Positions 25,917 through 33,701 of a stretch of 33,910 nt of DNA are shown one piece after another (the stretch's first letter is position 1; each line of letters opens with the position of its first letter). The notes beneath the pieces were generated by a model. The model saw only the letters and a program-made list of their open reading frames with translations, ran no database searches and was not told the DNA's origin. Position numbers and translations under genes: made by a program. Source of the stretch: Paracoccaceae bacterium. GTDB lineage: Bacteria > Pseudomonadota > Alphaproteobacteria > Rhodobacterales > Rhodobacteraceae. The stretch is from the NCBI GenBank assembly GCA_024640245.1, contig JAHEFH010000012.1, forward strand, positions 1-33,910, read 5' to 3'.

Positions 25917-27575
25917 TCAGTGCCCGCCGATGCGACCCAGACGGATATCGTAATCGACGGCGATCGCGTAGTGTGGATCGTCGTCGGAATCCACCATCAA
26001 CTGGCCGGCTCTGGACAAAAGGGTATGACAGTCGCGCGACAGGTGGCGGAGTTGAAGAGTCTTGCCGGCTTCGTCGTATTTTGCGGCAACTGCCTCAATC
26101 GCCTGCAGTGCGCTTTGATCCACAACGCGTGACTGGTCGAAATCGAGGATCACCACATCGGGGTCGGTTTCCGGATTGAACATCTGCTGGAACCGCTGGG
26201 CGGAGCCGAAAAACAGCGGCCCGCGGATGTCATAGACCAGCGCGCCCTTTTCGGTCACCGAAGGACGCGGCCTAGCCTGAATTTGCGCCGCAGCGTTCCA
26301 GGCATAGACCAGTGCCGAGATGATGACCCCGACAACAACGGCTGTCGCCAGATCCTCGGCGACGGTCACGGCGGTCACCAGCAGGATCACCAGACTGTCG
26401 GACCGCGGAATGCGCCGCATCAGGTTGATCGACTGCCAGGCGAACGTTCCGATCACCACCATGAACATGACGCCGACCAGCGCGGCCAGCGGGATCAGTT
26501 CGATAATGCCGCTGGCAAACAGGATGAACGCCAGCAGGAACAGCGCGGCGGAAATACCGGCCAGCCGCGTGCGTCCGCCGGAATTCACGTTGATCATAGA
26601 CTGGCCGATCATGGCGCAGCCGCCCATGCCGCCGAAGAATCCGGTGACAATATTGGCGGCGCCCTGAGCATAGACTTCCTTGCCTGCGCGGCCTCGGTTG
26701 CCGGTGATCTCGCTGACGAGGTTCAGGGTCAGCAGGCTCTCGATCAGGCCGATGGCTGCCAGAATGATCGCATAGGGAAAGATGACCTGCAGGGTCTCGA
26801 ATGTCAGCGGCACCATCGGAATGTGAAACTGCGGCAGGCCGCCCTTGACGCTTGCCAGATCTCCGACGCGGGGAACCGGTATGTCGAATGTGATTACCAG
26901 CGCGGCGACGATGCCGATTGCCGCCAGAGGGGCAGGCACCAGACGGGTGACTTTCGGCGTTGCCCAGATCAGCGCCATTGTGGCGCCCACCAGCGCCAGC
27001 GTGATCGCCAGCGTCGTTCCGGACATCCAGACATGACCACCGGCCCCGTCGCTGACCCTGAACTGTTCCAACTGTGCCAGAAAGATCACGATCGCCAGAC
27101 CGTTGACGAAACCCAGCATCACTGGATGCGGCACCATGCGCATGAACTTACCCAACCGGAAAATGCCTGCGATCACCTGCAATATGCCCATCAGGACGAC
27201 AGTGGCGAACAGGTATTCGACGCCGTGTGCTGTCACCAGCGACACCATAACGACAGCCAGGGCACCGGTGGCACCGGAAATCATACCGGGACGCCCGCCA
27301 AAGACGGCCGTGATCAGCCCGACGATAAAGGCGGCATAGAGGCCGACAAGCGGTTCCACGCCCGCCACGAAAGCGAAAGCAACAGCTTCCGGAACCAGCG
27401 CCAGAGCCACGGTCAGGCCGGACAGTACGTCGGTTCGAGCCTGCGCGGGGGTGAGTTCGGTCATGTCGGGGACGCTCGGGCCGGAACGGAGGCGGCTGGC
27501 GAAATCGGCGATAAAAGTACTTGGCAATGGATTTTCCGTTTTGACGGGTGGGACAAAGGCCCCCTTTAAGGGCAT
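25917..27575 (-). CDS. SulP-family inorganic anion transporter with STAS domain
   Basis: The 552-residue inner-membrane protein belongs to the SulP/SLC26 family, whose bacterial members carry sulfate, bicarbonate, dicarboxylates or other anions. The transport domain starts with [22 protein letters not shown] and [11 protein letters not shown], includes [16 protein letters not shown], and has [30 protein letters not shown]-terminal STAS domain of about 110 residues ([16 protein letters not shown], then [13 protein letters not shown]) lies in the cytoplasm. The ion carried cannot be decided from the sequence. The start is uncertain: ATG 27575 gives the full frame, while ATG 27464 ([12 protein letters not shown]) begins just before the first helix, and neither has a good ribosome-binding site. 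Confidence 0.9.
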   Translation of the reverse strand: MPLKGAFVPPVKTENPLPSTFIADFASRLRSGPSVPDMTELTPAQARTDVLSGLTVALALVPEAVAFAFVAGVEPLVGLYAAFIVGLITAVFGGRPGMISGATGALAVVMVSLVTAHGVEYLFATVVLMGILQVIAGIFRLGKFMRMVPHPVMLGFVNGLAIVIFLAQLEQFRVSDGAGGHVWMSGTTLAITLALVGATMALIWATPKVTRLVPAPLAAIGIVAALVITFDIPVPRVGDLASVKGGLPQFHIPMVPLTFETLQVIFPYAIILAAIGLIESLLTLNLVSEITGNRGRAGKEVYAQGAANIVTGFFGGMGGCAMIGQSMINVNSGGRTRLAGISAALFLLAFILFASGIIELIPLAALVGVMFMVVIGTFAWQSINLMRRIPRSDSLVILLVTAVTVAEDLATAVVVGVIISALVYAWNAAAQIQARPRPSVTEKGALVYDIRGPLFFGSAQRFQQMFNPETDPDVVILDFDQSRVVDQSALQAIEAVAAKYDEAGKTLQLRHLSRDCHTLLSRAGQLMVDSDDDPHYAIAVDYDIRLGRIGGH

Positions 27576-27635
27576 TCAGGACGGATGGAAAGGCTCGGTG
27601 CCGAATTTTAGGACTGTGTGTGAAAAGTATGCGGT

Positions 27636-28736
27636 CTAACCGCGACCCCACTCAGCGCTCTGCATTTCGCGCAACCGGCTGGCGGTGCGCTCGAACTCGA
27701 ACGCACCCGAACCCGCGGTATAGAGCTGCTCCGGCGACGCGGCCGCGCTGGCGATAAGCTGGACGCCTGCTTCGTAGAGCGCGTCGATCAGCGTGACAAA
27801 ACGCTTGGCTTCGTTGTTCCGCGCCCGCGACAGTTTCGGGATATCGGTCAGCACCATGACGCGGACGGCTTCGGCGATTTCCAGATAGTCGCCCGGCCCC
27901 AGCGCAACATCGCATAGGTCCGCGAAACTGGCCCGCGCGACGCCGTTGCGAAACAGCGGCAGAACAATGTTGCGGCCCTTGCGGCGCAGAATCAGAGGTT
28001 CGGCATCGCCGCCCGACAGTTCATGCCAGAGGGTATCGATCCGGTCTTCTGTCTCGTTGCCTAGCGGCGAGAAATAGCGTTGCCGGTCTTCCAGCCGGCC
28101 CTGACGGTGATCGGTGTCGCTATCCAGATTGTGCAGCACCAGCCGTTCCTTGATAAGCTCGATAAACGGTAGGAAAAGAGAGCGGTTGAGGCCCTGCTTG
28201 TACAGGTCGTCAGGATGCCGGTTCGAAGTTGTCACAATGATGACACCAGCGTCGAACAGGTACTGGAACAGCCGCCCGACGATCATGGCATCGGTGATAT
28301 CGCTGATCTGCATCTCGTCGAAACACAGCAGGCTGGCGGAATTAACGATTTTCTCGGCCACAGGTTTCAGAGCGTCGGAAACGCCCGATTTGCGGGCTTC
28401 GTGCATGCCATCGTGGACCTCCTGCATGAAGGCATGGAAATGCACGCGGCGTTTGGGGGTGATCGGCGCGGTCTCGTAAAACAGGTCCATCAGCATGGAC
28501 TTGCCGCGCCCGACGCCACCATAGATATACAGCCCCTTCGGGCGTGGCGGCACGACGCCGAACAGGCCAGACATCAGCCATTTCGATTTCGGCTTGTACC
28601 CCGCGATCTGGTCGTAAAGCTTTTCGAGGGCTTCCAGAACGATACGCTGGTCCGGATCGTCCTTGATCACCCCGTCGGCAACCAGTTGTTCGTAGTGTCT
28701 GACCGGCTTCACCGAAATCTGGCCCCGCTTTGCCAT
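27636..28736 (-). CDS. zapE: cell division protein ZapE (AFG1-like ATPase)
   Basis: ZapE is an AFG1-type P-loop ATPase; in E. coli it associates with the Z-ring and aids division, and the mitochondrial homologue works in protein quality control. From ATG 28736 it has 366 residues. Walker A is GGVGRGKS at 73-80 within YIYGGVGRGKSMLMDLFYE, Walker B is LLCFDEMQ with D140-E141, and the sensor region VTTSNRHPDDLYKQGLNR follows. The C-terminus has the family segment RARNNEAKRFVTLIDALYE. A TTG at 28769 would add 11 residues; AAGGA lies 13 bases before the chosen ATG, which is a little far. It is divergent from the MFS gene. Confidence 0.92.
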   Translation of the reverse strand: MAKRGQISVKPVRHYEQLVADGVIKDDPDQRIVLEALEKLYDQIAGYKPKSKWLMSGLFGVVPPRPKGLYIYGGVGRGKSMLMDLFYETAPITPKRRVHFHAFMQEVHDGMHEARKSGVSDALKPVAEKIVNSASLLCFDEMQISDITDAMIVGRLFQYLFDAGVIIVTTSNRHPDDLYKQGLNRSLFLPFIELIKERLVLHNLDSDTDHRQGRLEDRQRYFSPLGNETEDRIDTLWHELSGGDAEPLILRRKGRNIVLPLFRNGVARASFADLCDVALGPGDYLEIAEAVRVMVLTDIPKLSRARNNEAKRFVTLIDALYEAGVQLIASAAASPEQLYTAGSGAFEFERTASRLREMQSAEWGRG

Positions 28737-28808
28737 CAGGAACGCATTTCCTTTGACCGCTGATAACAATTGGAACTAATTAGGGCAACGCAATAAGGAA
28801 ATCCAAAG

Positions 28809-30056
28809 ATGACAAATTCGGATCGCACGCCGTTCTTCACACCGGTGCTGATCGCGGGCTCGTTGATTCTGATGACCGGCTTTGCCATCCGCGCCTCTTT
28901 CGGCGTGTTCCAGATTCCGATTGCCGAGGAGTTCGGCTGGCTGAGGTCGGACTTTTCGCTGGCGATTGCAGTGCAGAATCTGGCGTGGGGCATCGGTCAG
29001 CCGATATTCGGAGCCATCGCAGAAAAATTCGGGGACCGGCGGGCAATCATTCTGGGTGCCCTGACCTATGCGCTGGGTCTGGTGCTGTCGAGCTATGCGA
29101 CTTCGCCGGGCGAGCACCAGCTTCTGGAAATCCTTGTCGGCTTCGGGGTTGCCGGAACCGGCTTCGGTGTCATTCTGGCCATGGTCGGGCGCGCCGCGTC
29201 CGAGGAGCACCGCTCGCTGACGCTGGGCGTCGCCACCGCCGCCGGATCGATGGGGCAGGTGATCGGAGCGCCTATTGCCGAATACCTGCTTGGTTTTATG
29301 AACTGGTCAGGCGTGTTCGTGGTTTTCGCCGTGGTCATCATTGCGGCCCTGATGCTGGTGCCGTTCCTGCGTGCACCGAGAATGGCAAGCAAGGCGGAGC
29401 TGGAAGAGTCGATGTCCGAGATTCTCGGCAAGGCGTTCCGTGACCCGTCCTTCACGCTGATCTTTCTGGGGTTCTTTTCCTGCGGCTATCAGCTAGCCTT
29501 TGTTACGGCGCATTTTCCGGCCTTTGTAACCGAGGCATGCAGCGCCATTGCCCCCACCAGCAACCTCGCTGCGCTGGGGATCACCACCACGTCACGGTTG
29601 GGTGCGGTTGCAATCTCGCTGGTCGGGCTTGCCAATATTGCCGGCACGATTCTGGCGGGTTATCTGGGCAAGACCTTTGTGCGCAAATACCTGCTGGCGA
29701 TCATCTATACAGGCCGGACCATCGTGGCGGGCGCCTTCATCCTGTTGCCGATGACGCCTGTGACAGTACTGATTTTCAGCGGTGCGATGGGGTTCCTGTG
29801 GTTGGCGACCGTGCCGCTAACTTCTGGCCTGATCGGCTATATCTACGGCATGCGTTATATGGGGACGCTCTATGGCATCGTGTTTTTCAGCCATCAGATC
29901 GGGTCGTTCCTCGGCGTGTGGCTCGGCGGAAAGCTGTTCGATATTTATGGGAATTATAACGCCGTTTGGTGGGTCGGTGTCGGCGTGGGCGCGTTTTCTG
30001 CGATCATCAGCCTGCCGATCAAAGAGGTTCCGCTGCGCAACCGGGTTGCCGCCTAA
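28809..30056 (+). CDS. MFS transporter
   Basis: The 415-residue protein is a twelve-helix major facilitator. Helix 1 has GFAIRASFGVFQIPIAEEFGW, and the loop between helices 2 and 3 carries the family signature AEKFGDRRAIILG. The second half repeats the pattern with GYLGKTFVRKYLLAI. The sequence resembles monocarboxylate/oxalate-formate-antiporter-like facilitators of proteobacteria, suggesting an organic acid, but the substrate is not determinable. AATAAGGAAA lies before the ATG. The TAA stop overlaps the stop of the convergent TauE/SafE gene, leaving no room for a terminator between them. Confidence 0.88.
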   Translation: MTNSDRTPFFTPVLIAGSLILMTGFAIRASFGVFQIPIAEEFGWLRSDFSLAIAVQNLAWGIGQPIFGAIAEKFGDRRAIILGALTYALGLVLSSYATSPGEHQLLEILVGFGVAGTGFGVILAMVGRAASEEHRSLTLGVATAAGSMGQVIGAPIAEYLLGFMNWSGVFVVFAVVIIAALMLVPFLRAPRMASKAELEESMSEILGKAFRDPSFTLIFLGFFSCGYQLAFVTAHFPAFVTEACSAIAPTSNLAALGITTTSRLGAVAISLVGLANIAGTILAGYLGKTFVRKYLLAIIYTGRTIVAGAFILLPMTPVTVLIFSGAMGFLWLATVPLTSGLIGYIYGMRYMGTLYGIVFFSHQIGSFLGVWLGGKLFDIYGNYNAVWWVGVGVGAFSAIISLPIKEVPLRNRVAA

Positions 30057-30805
30057 GAAAAATACAGCCGCAGTGCCATCGCGATACAGACTGTCACCAG
30101 CAAGGGCCGGATCAGGTTCTTGCCGCCTTTCACCGCAAGCCGTGCACCCAGCGTGCCGCCTGCGATCTGGCCGACTGCCATGATCAGGCCGATTTTCCAG
30201 ATCACAGCGCCCAGTAGCGCATAACTGACGAAGCCGCCCACGTTCGATGCGAAATTCAACAGTTTGGTCCGCGCGGTGGCTTGCAGGATTTTCATGCCGC
30301 CAAGCGCAACCAGCGCCAGCATGAACAGCGATCCGGCGCCGGGGCCGAAAATCCCGTCATAGAACCCGATCATCGGCACGATGGCAAAGCCGAGGGCCGC
30401 AGGTCCGACCAGTTGGCGGCGCTCCAGGTCGTCGGCTTCGGGTTTCAGCACGAAATAGATCGCAATGCCGATCAGAACCAGCGGCATCGCGGCCGCCAGC
30501 CACTCTGACGGCAAGAGCGCGGCGACCATGGCCCCCGCGACCGAAGCCGCGAAACTGGCCAGTGCCGATGGCCATTGCCGTCCCAGATCGAGGTAGCCGC
30601 TGCGCGCGAAGGAAACCGTTGCCGCGCCGGTGCCGAAAAGACCCTGAAACTTGTTGGTGCCGAGCGCCTGCAACGGCGGCAGACCCGCCAGCAACAGCGC
30701 AGGCATCACGATCAGCCCGCCGCCACCGGCGATAGCATCGACCGCGCCTGCGAAAAACGCGACGCCGAACAGGGCCAGCAACAGCCAGGGTTCAGGATTA
30801 TCCAA
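30053..30805 (-). CDS. TauE/SafE-family (TSUP) permease
   Basis: The 250-residue protein has about eight membrane helices and the TSUP-family hallmarks: [25 protein letters not shown] with its glycine run, then [20 protein letters not shown], and in the second half [18 protein letters not shown] and [10 protein letters not shown]. Family members move sulfur-containing or small organic anions such as sulfite, sulfoacetate or taurine products; the substrate here is unknown. The frame extends far upstream, but that part lies inside trhO. A TTG at 30805, overlapping the trhO stop, begins [14 protein letters not shown] exactly where homologues begin, so I use it as the start. Downstream it overlaps the stop codon of the MFS gene. 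Confidence 0.87.
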   Translation of the reverse strand: MDNPEPWLLLALFGVAFFAGAVDAIAGGGGLIVMPALLLAGLPPLQALGTNKFQGLFGTGAATVSFARSGYLDLGRQWPSALASFAASVAGAMVAALLPSEWLAAAMPLVLIGIAIYFVLKPEADDLERRQLVGPAALGFAIVPMIGFYDGIFGPGAGSLFMLALVALGGMKILQATARTKLLNFASNVGGFVSYALLGAVIWKIGLIMAVGQIAGGTLGARLAVKGGKNLIRPLLVTVCIAMALRLYFS

Positions 30806-31703
30806 TGTGCTTTGTGCCGCGTTTCGCCGCCAGATCAACCTGTTTCTGGCGTTCGCGGAAGCGGGCTTTGCGGTCGTCGTCGCTGTCGTTGAAACAGCGG
30901 TGGCAGGACACGCCCTTTTCATATTCGGGACGGTCGAAATCTTCGCGGGCCAGTGGCATGCGGCAAGCATAGCACAGCTCGAATACACCCTCTTCCAGCC
31001 CGTGCCGGACCGACACGCGGTTGTCGAAGACGAAACACTCGCCCTGCCATTTGCTGTCTTCCTGCGGCACCTCCTCCAGATATTTCAGGATGCCGCCTTT
31101 CAGGTGATAGACATCATCGATGCCCTCGCCCAGCAGGTAGTTGGTCGATTTCTCGCAACGGATGCCGCCGGTGCAGAACATTGCGACACGCTTGTTGTGG
31201 AACCTGTCCTTGTTTTTCGCCCACCAGTCGGGAAATTCGCCGAAGGTCTTGGTCAGCGGATCGACAGCGCCCTCGAAGGTGCCGATGGCAACCTCGTAGT
31301 CGTTTCGGGTGTCAATCACCACGACATCGTCCTGCGAGATCAAGTCGTTCCAATCCTTCGCATCGACATAATGGCCGACATGCGCCGTGGGATCGACAGA
31401 AGGAACACCCAGCGTCACGATCTCTTTTTTCAGCTTCACCTTCATGCGCAGGAACGGCATTTGCGAGGCAAAGCTTTCCTTGTGCTCCAGGTCCGCGCAA
31501 CCCGGAAGACCCCGAATGGCGGTCAACACGGCGTCGATACCGGCGCGGGTTCCGGCGATGGTGCCGTTGATGCCTTCATGCGCCAGCAGCAGCGATCCTT
31601 TCACCCCATGTTTGTTGCAGACAGCCTGAAGCGGAGCTTGCAGGGATTTGTGATCCTCAAACCTGGTGAACTGGTAGAGTGCGGCGACGACGAATTTTGA
31701 CAT
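30798..31703 (-). CDS. trhO: tRNA uridine(34) hydroxylase TrhO (rhodanese family)
   Basis: TrhO (YceA) hydroxylates U34 of certain tRNAs with molecular oxygen, the first step towards 5-methoxy- or carboxymethoxyuridine. The 301-residue protein has an N-terminal ferredoxin-like domain ([18 protein letters not shown]), a rhodanese domain with active Cys177 in [16 protein letters not shown], and a C-terminal region with C-x2-C pairs (CYACRMPL and CHRCF) that probably bind metal. ATG 31703 ([12 protein letters not shown]) matches the family start; an upstream frame to 31724 adds seven residues without benefit. TauE/SafE follows with overlapping codons, so the two are likely co-transcribed. Confidence 0.93.
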   Translation of the reverse strand: MSKFVVAALYQFTRFEDHKSLQAPLQAVCNKHGVKGSLLLAHEGINGTIAGTRAGIDAVLTAIRGLPGCADLEHKESFASQMPFLRMKVKLKKEIVTLGVPSVDPTAHVGHYVDAKDWNDLISQDDVVVIDTRNDYEVAIGTFEGAVDPLTKTFGEFPDWWAKNKDRFHNKRVAMFCTGGIRCEKSTNYLLGEGIDDVYHLKGGILKYLEEVPQEDSKWQGECFVFDNRVSVRHGLEEGVFELCYACRMPLAREDFDRPEYEKGVSCHRCFNDSDDDRKARFRERQKQVDLAAKRGTKHIG

Positions 31704-31746
31704 GGCGCCCATATACGCCTGCATTGGAGACGTTTCCAGAGGGAAT

Positions 31747-32169
31747 TTAAGCTCCCGGTTCAGGCGGCTTGCGTAGCGCCTTGACCTGCCCGCGTTTGGT
31801 CTTGGTATCCATCCGGCGGCGCTGCGAGGCGCGGGTCGGCTTGGTCTTGACCCTGAATTTGGGGCGCTCCGTCGCCGCGCGGATCAGCTCGGCCAGCTTT
31901 TCCAGCGCCAGTTCGCGGTTCATCGCCTGGCTCCGGTGCTTTTCGGCGGTGATGATCACCGCGCCGTCCTTGGTCCATTTTCGGCCTGCCAAACGTTTAA
32001 GCCGCGCCTTCACATATGGCGGCAGGTTGGGCGAACGCTCTGCCTCGAACCGCAGTTCGACGGCGGTAGACACCTTGTTCACATTCTGACCGCCCGGGCC
32101 CGAAGAGCGCATGAAGCTCTCGGTATATTCCCAGTCCTCGATTGTAATCTGGTCGTTGATGCGGATCAT
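31747..32169 (-). CDS. arfB: alternative ribosome-rescue factor / peptidyl-tRNA hydrolase ArfB
   Basis: ArfB releases peptides from ribosomes stalled without a stop codon. The 140-residue protein carries the GGQ loop at residues 26-28 within [19 protein letters not shown], followed by [10 protein letters not shown], the release-factor catalytic fold. Its basic C-terminal tail (about 105-135, [19 protein letters not shown]) is the part that enters the empty mRNA channel. This short form without codon-recognition domains separates it from RF1 and RF2. It is divergent from the VOC gene with 45 bases between them and lies just upstream of trhO on the same strand. With rnr and the tRNA-modifying enzymes it adds to the translation-quality genes here. 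Confidence 0.95.
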   Translation of the reverse strand: MIRINDQITIEDWEYTESFMRSSGPGGQNVNKVSTAVELRFEAERSPNLPPYVKARLKRLAGRKWTKDGAVIITAEKHRSQAMNRELALEKLAELIRAATERPKFRVKTKPTRASQRRRMDTKTKRGQVKALRKPPEPGA

Positions 32170-32214
32170 GCGCTAAACTTATGGTGCCGCCTTACGAAAG
32201 AACAGGAGGAAATT

Positions 32215-32634
32215 ATGGACGCGATTAAGCCGCAAGGCATTCTGGAAGCCGCGCTTTATGTTGACGACCTCGATGCCGCAATCAGGTTTTACGAAGGCGT
32301 GCTGGGATTGCAACAGATCACCCGCGTCGACAACCGGCATGTGTTTTTCCGGTGCGGCCGGACGGTCCTGCTGCTGTTCAATCCGGAAGAAACCGTCAAG
32401 CTGCGGACGGGTTCCAATCTGCCGGTTCCGCCGCACGGGTCAATAGGCGCGGGGCATGTCTGTTTCGCAATCGATGCAGAGGGGCTGGAACGTCTGGCCG
32501 GTCACCTACCGGCAAACGGTGTGGAAATAGAGGCGGATTTCCTCTGGCCGAACGGCGCGCGTTCGATCTATTTTCGCGATCCTGCAGGCAATTCCGTGGA
32601 ATATGCGGAGCCGCGCCTGTGGTTTTCCGGGTAG
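32215..32634 (+). CDS. VOC-family (glyoxalase/bleomycin-resistance/dioxygenase fold) protein
   Basis: The 139-residue protein has two beta-alpha-beta-beta-beta modules of the vicinal oxygen chelate fold. The first module has LEAALYVDDLDAAIRFYEGVLG and the second GAGHVCFAIDAEGLERL, ending YFRDPAGNSVEYAEP. The His of GHVCF and the Glu of SVEYAE sit where metal ligands occur in this family; the first-module ligand is not obvious. Members include glyoxalases, dioxygenases and antibiotic-binding proteins, and this sequence does not allow a choice. AGGAGG is placed well before the ATG at 32215. The 3' end runs into a hairpin that can act as terminator on both strands. Confidence 0.88.
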   Translation: MDAIKPQGILEAALYVDDLDAAIRFYEGVLGLQQITRVDNRHVFFRCGRTVLLLFNPEETVKLRTGSNLPVPPHGSIGAGHVCFAIDAEGLERLAGHLPANGVEIEADFLWPNGARSIYFRDPAGNSVEYAEPRLWFSG

Positions 32635-32635
32635 C

Positions 32636-32670
32636 AAAGAAAAAGCCCGCACGGCGAACGCGCGGGCTTT
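32636..32670 (-). terminator. intrinsic terminator, mainly minus-strand
   Basis: AAAGCCCGC (32642-32650) and GCGGGCTTT (32662-32670) form a 9 bp stem with an 11-base loop. On the minus strand it runs into TTTTTCTTTG, a good U tract. On the plus strand only the T residues of the stem are present, though it could still help end the VOC transcript. No annotated minus-strand protein gene needs a terminator here, which implies a separate short transcript. Confidence 0.75.
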
Positions 32671-32830
32671 CCTCGAGATTTGGAGGTGGCAAGCAGGATT
32701 GGTAATCCTGGAGCCGAGTGCATTTTAGAAGGGCTGCCCCCTAAAAATGTACCTCGCTCGAACCCTTAACCAGCTGCTCCTGTTTCCCAATAATCATTGG
32801 CACCTCCTTTCTGATTGTTGTCGATAAAGG
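32671..32830 (-). ncRNA. candidate structured small RNA or regulatory RNA, family unknown
   Basis: This part of the 340-base gap between the VOC and VUT genes is densely structured. GGAGGTG (32682-32688) and CACCTCC (32801-32807) can close a 7 bp stem around three hairpins. They are a 7 bp stem with a 3-base loop (32694-32710), a long two-part hairpin (32711-32759), and a 5 bp stem with a 4-base loop (32787-32800). The minus strand is favoured because it has the terminator's U tract and a Shine-Dalgarno-led micro-ORF. The 5' end is a guess; no convincing promoter was found between 32830 and 32938. I recognise no Rfam family in it. Confidence 0.4.
32741..32797 (-). CDS. possible 18-codon micro-ORF inside the structured RNA
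   Basis: ATG 32797 is preceded by AGAAAGGAGGTGCCA, a near-perfect complement of the 16S rRNA 3' end with a 5-base spacing, and opens an ORF reading MIIGKQEQLVKGSSEVHF before TAG. The start codon lies in the loop side of a small hairpin, and the stop lies in the long hairpin's stem. The peptide is short, polar and unlike any protein I know, so it may be a leader peptide or chance. The strong ribosome-binding site is the only firm evidence for translation. Confidence 0.3.
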   Translation of the reverse strand: MIIGKQEQLVKGSSEVHF

Positions 32831-32974
32831 AATCGTGCCACGAGTTTTGGAATTCGCAAAGCCTTATTTTGTGCCTCGGCGAAATTTTTCCACAACAAAT
32901 GGTAAATTTGCTGTGTGATTTCCGTGTAACGGAATATCGGGCGGCCCCACGCGGGCCGCCCCCGTTTCAGGCTT
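32831..32974. other. non-coding interval with small inverted repeats
   Basis: I find no gene in this AT-rich stretch. It contains a perfect inverted repeat TTCCGT-GTA-ACGGAA (32920-32934), a weak one CAAAT..ATTTG nearby, and the GC hairpin at 32939-32961. It must hold the promoter of the minus-strand RNA if that is real. Confidence 0.5.
32939..32961 (-). terminator. GC-rich hairpin after the VUT transporter gene
   Basis: GGGCGGCCC and GGGCCGCCC form a perfect 9 bp stem with a 5-base loop, 14 bases past the stop codon of the minus-strand VUT gene. The sequence beyond is not U-rich, so termination may be inefficient or factor-assisted. Confidence 0.55.
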
Positions 32975-33601
32975 TCAGGTCGCAGGCGAGCCGTTAAGAC
33001 GCGACACGAGAACCCGGAAGGGAACCAGTGCGATCATCGCCAGGCCGAGTTTCACCAGCCAGTCGGCAAAGCCGAGCGACACCCACAATGGAGCAGCAGG
33101 CCCGACGCCGAGGATCGGCAGGATGTCTCCGGCCCAGGAAACGTCGTTCGCCGGCTCGATGAAGCTGAGGCTCGCGGAAAAGGCGATGCTGAAGAATATC
33201 GCGGTATCGAGCGACGATCCTACCAGCGAAGACACCAGCGGCGCGCGCCACCATGTTCCGGCGCGCATCCGGTCGAAGACCAGAACGTCGGTCAGTTGCG
33301 CGATCAGGAAGGCGGTGCCGGACCCCAGTGCGATGCGCAGCGTGACCAGCGGTCCGAATTCTCCGATGATTTGCGTGCCGACAAAGGAACAGGCGATGCC
33401 GACAACGAAACCTGCAAGCACGACCTTGCGGGCTGCGGGCGCTCCGTAGAGCCGGTTCATCAGGTCGGTGACCAGAAAAGCGAAAGGATAGGTGAATGCG
33501 CCCCAGGTCAGCCAGTTGCCGAACAGGAATTGCACAAGGATGTTGCTGGCGACGACAATCGCCGCCATGGCTATGACGCCTGACAGAATACCGCGGTTCA
33601 T
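32975..33601 (-). CDS. VUT/YhhQ-family queuosine precursor transporter
   Basis: The 208-residue inner-membrane protein has about six helices and the YhhQ/VUT features GAFTYPFAFLVTDLMNRLYG, GSGTAFLIAQLTDVLVFDRMR and a conserved VGSSLDTAIFFSIAFS. E. coli YhhQ imports the queuosine precursors preQ0 and preQ1; older annotations call the family vitamin uptake transporters. The Asp of VTDLMNR and the Asp of AQLTDVLVFD sit in membrane-adjacent positions typical of the family. GGAG lies before the ATG at 33601. The 100-base leader contains a UUCG-capped hairpin, but I see no preQ1 riboswitch. It follows the aminotransferase gene on the same strand. Confidence 0.9.
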   Translation of the reverse strand: MNRGILSGVIAMAAIVVASNILVQFLFGNWLTWGAFTYPFAFLVTDLMNRLYGAPAARKVVLAGFVVGIACSFVGTQIIGEFGPLVTLRIALGSGTAFLIAQLTDVLVFDRMRAGTWWRAPLVSSLVGSSLDTAIFFSIAFSASLSFIEPANDVSWAGDILPILGVGPAAPLWVSLGFADWLVKLGLAMIALVPFRVLVSRLNGSPAT

Positions 33602-33640
33602 TTTTTCTCCGTTTTGAAAAGGTAGCGGACACTTTGTTAT

Positions 33641-33654
33641 TTCCCCGAAGGGAA
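33641..33654 (-). other. UUCG tetraloop hairpin upstream of the VUT gene
   Basis: On the minus strand TTCCC-TTCG-GGGAA forms a stem closed by the extra-stable C(UUCG)G tetraloop, 40 bases before the VUT start codon and 48 bases after the aminotransferase stop. It lacks a U tract. It may shape or stabilise the junction between the two transcripts. Confidence 0.5.
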
Positions 33655-33701
33655 GCGTGCCTGTTAACCGTGATCGCGACAGAGATCAAGTACGCGCGTG
33701 A

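Noticed and set aside
26283-27569. A 428-codon plus-strand open frame opposite the SulP gene
   Set aside because: The translation is a His/Asp/Gln/Arg-rich string typical of the reverse strand of a membrane-protein gene; the SulP frame is clearly the real one.
32694-32710. tRNA-Thr(GGU)-like anticodon arm: 5 bp stem with a 7-base loop TTGGTAA
   Set aside because: There is no D-arm, no TTC-type T-arm and no CCA-ready acceptor end around it, so it is not a functional tRNA. It is kept only as one hairpin of the structured element.
32796-32812. Resemblance of the plus strand to the 3' end of 16S rRNA (CACCTCCTTTCT)
   Set aside because: The match is limited to the anti-Shine-Dalgarno core and disappears just upstream; it is simply the complement of a strong ribosome-binding site on the minus strand.
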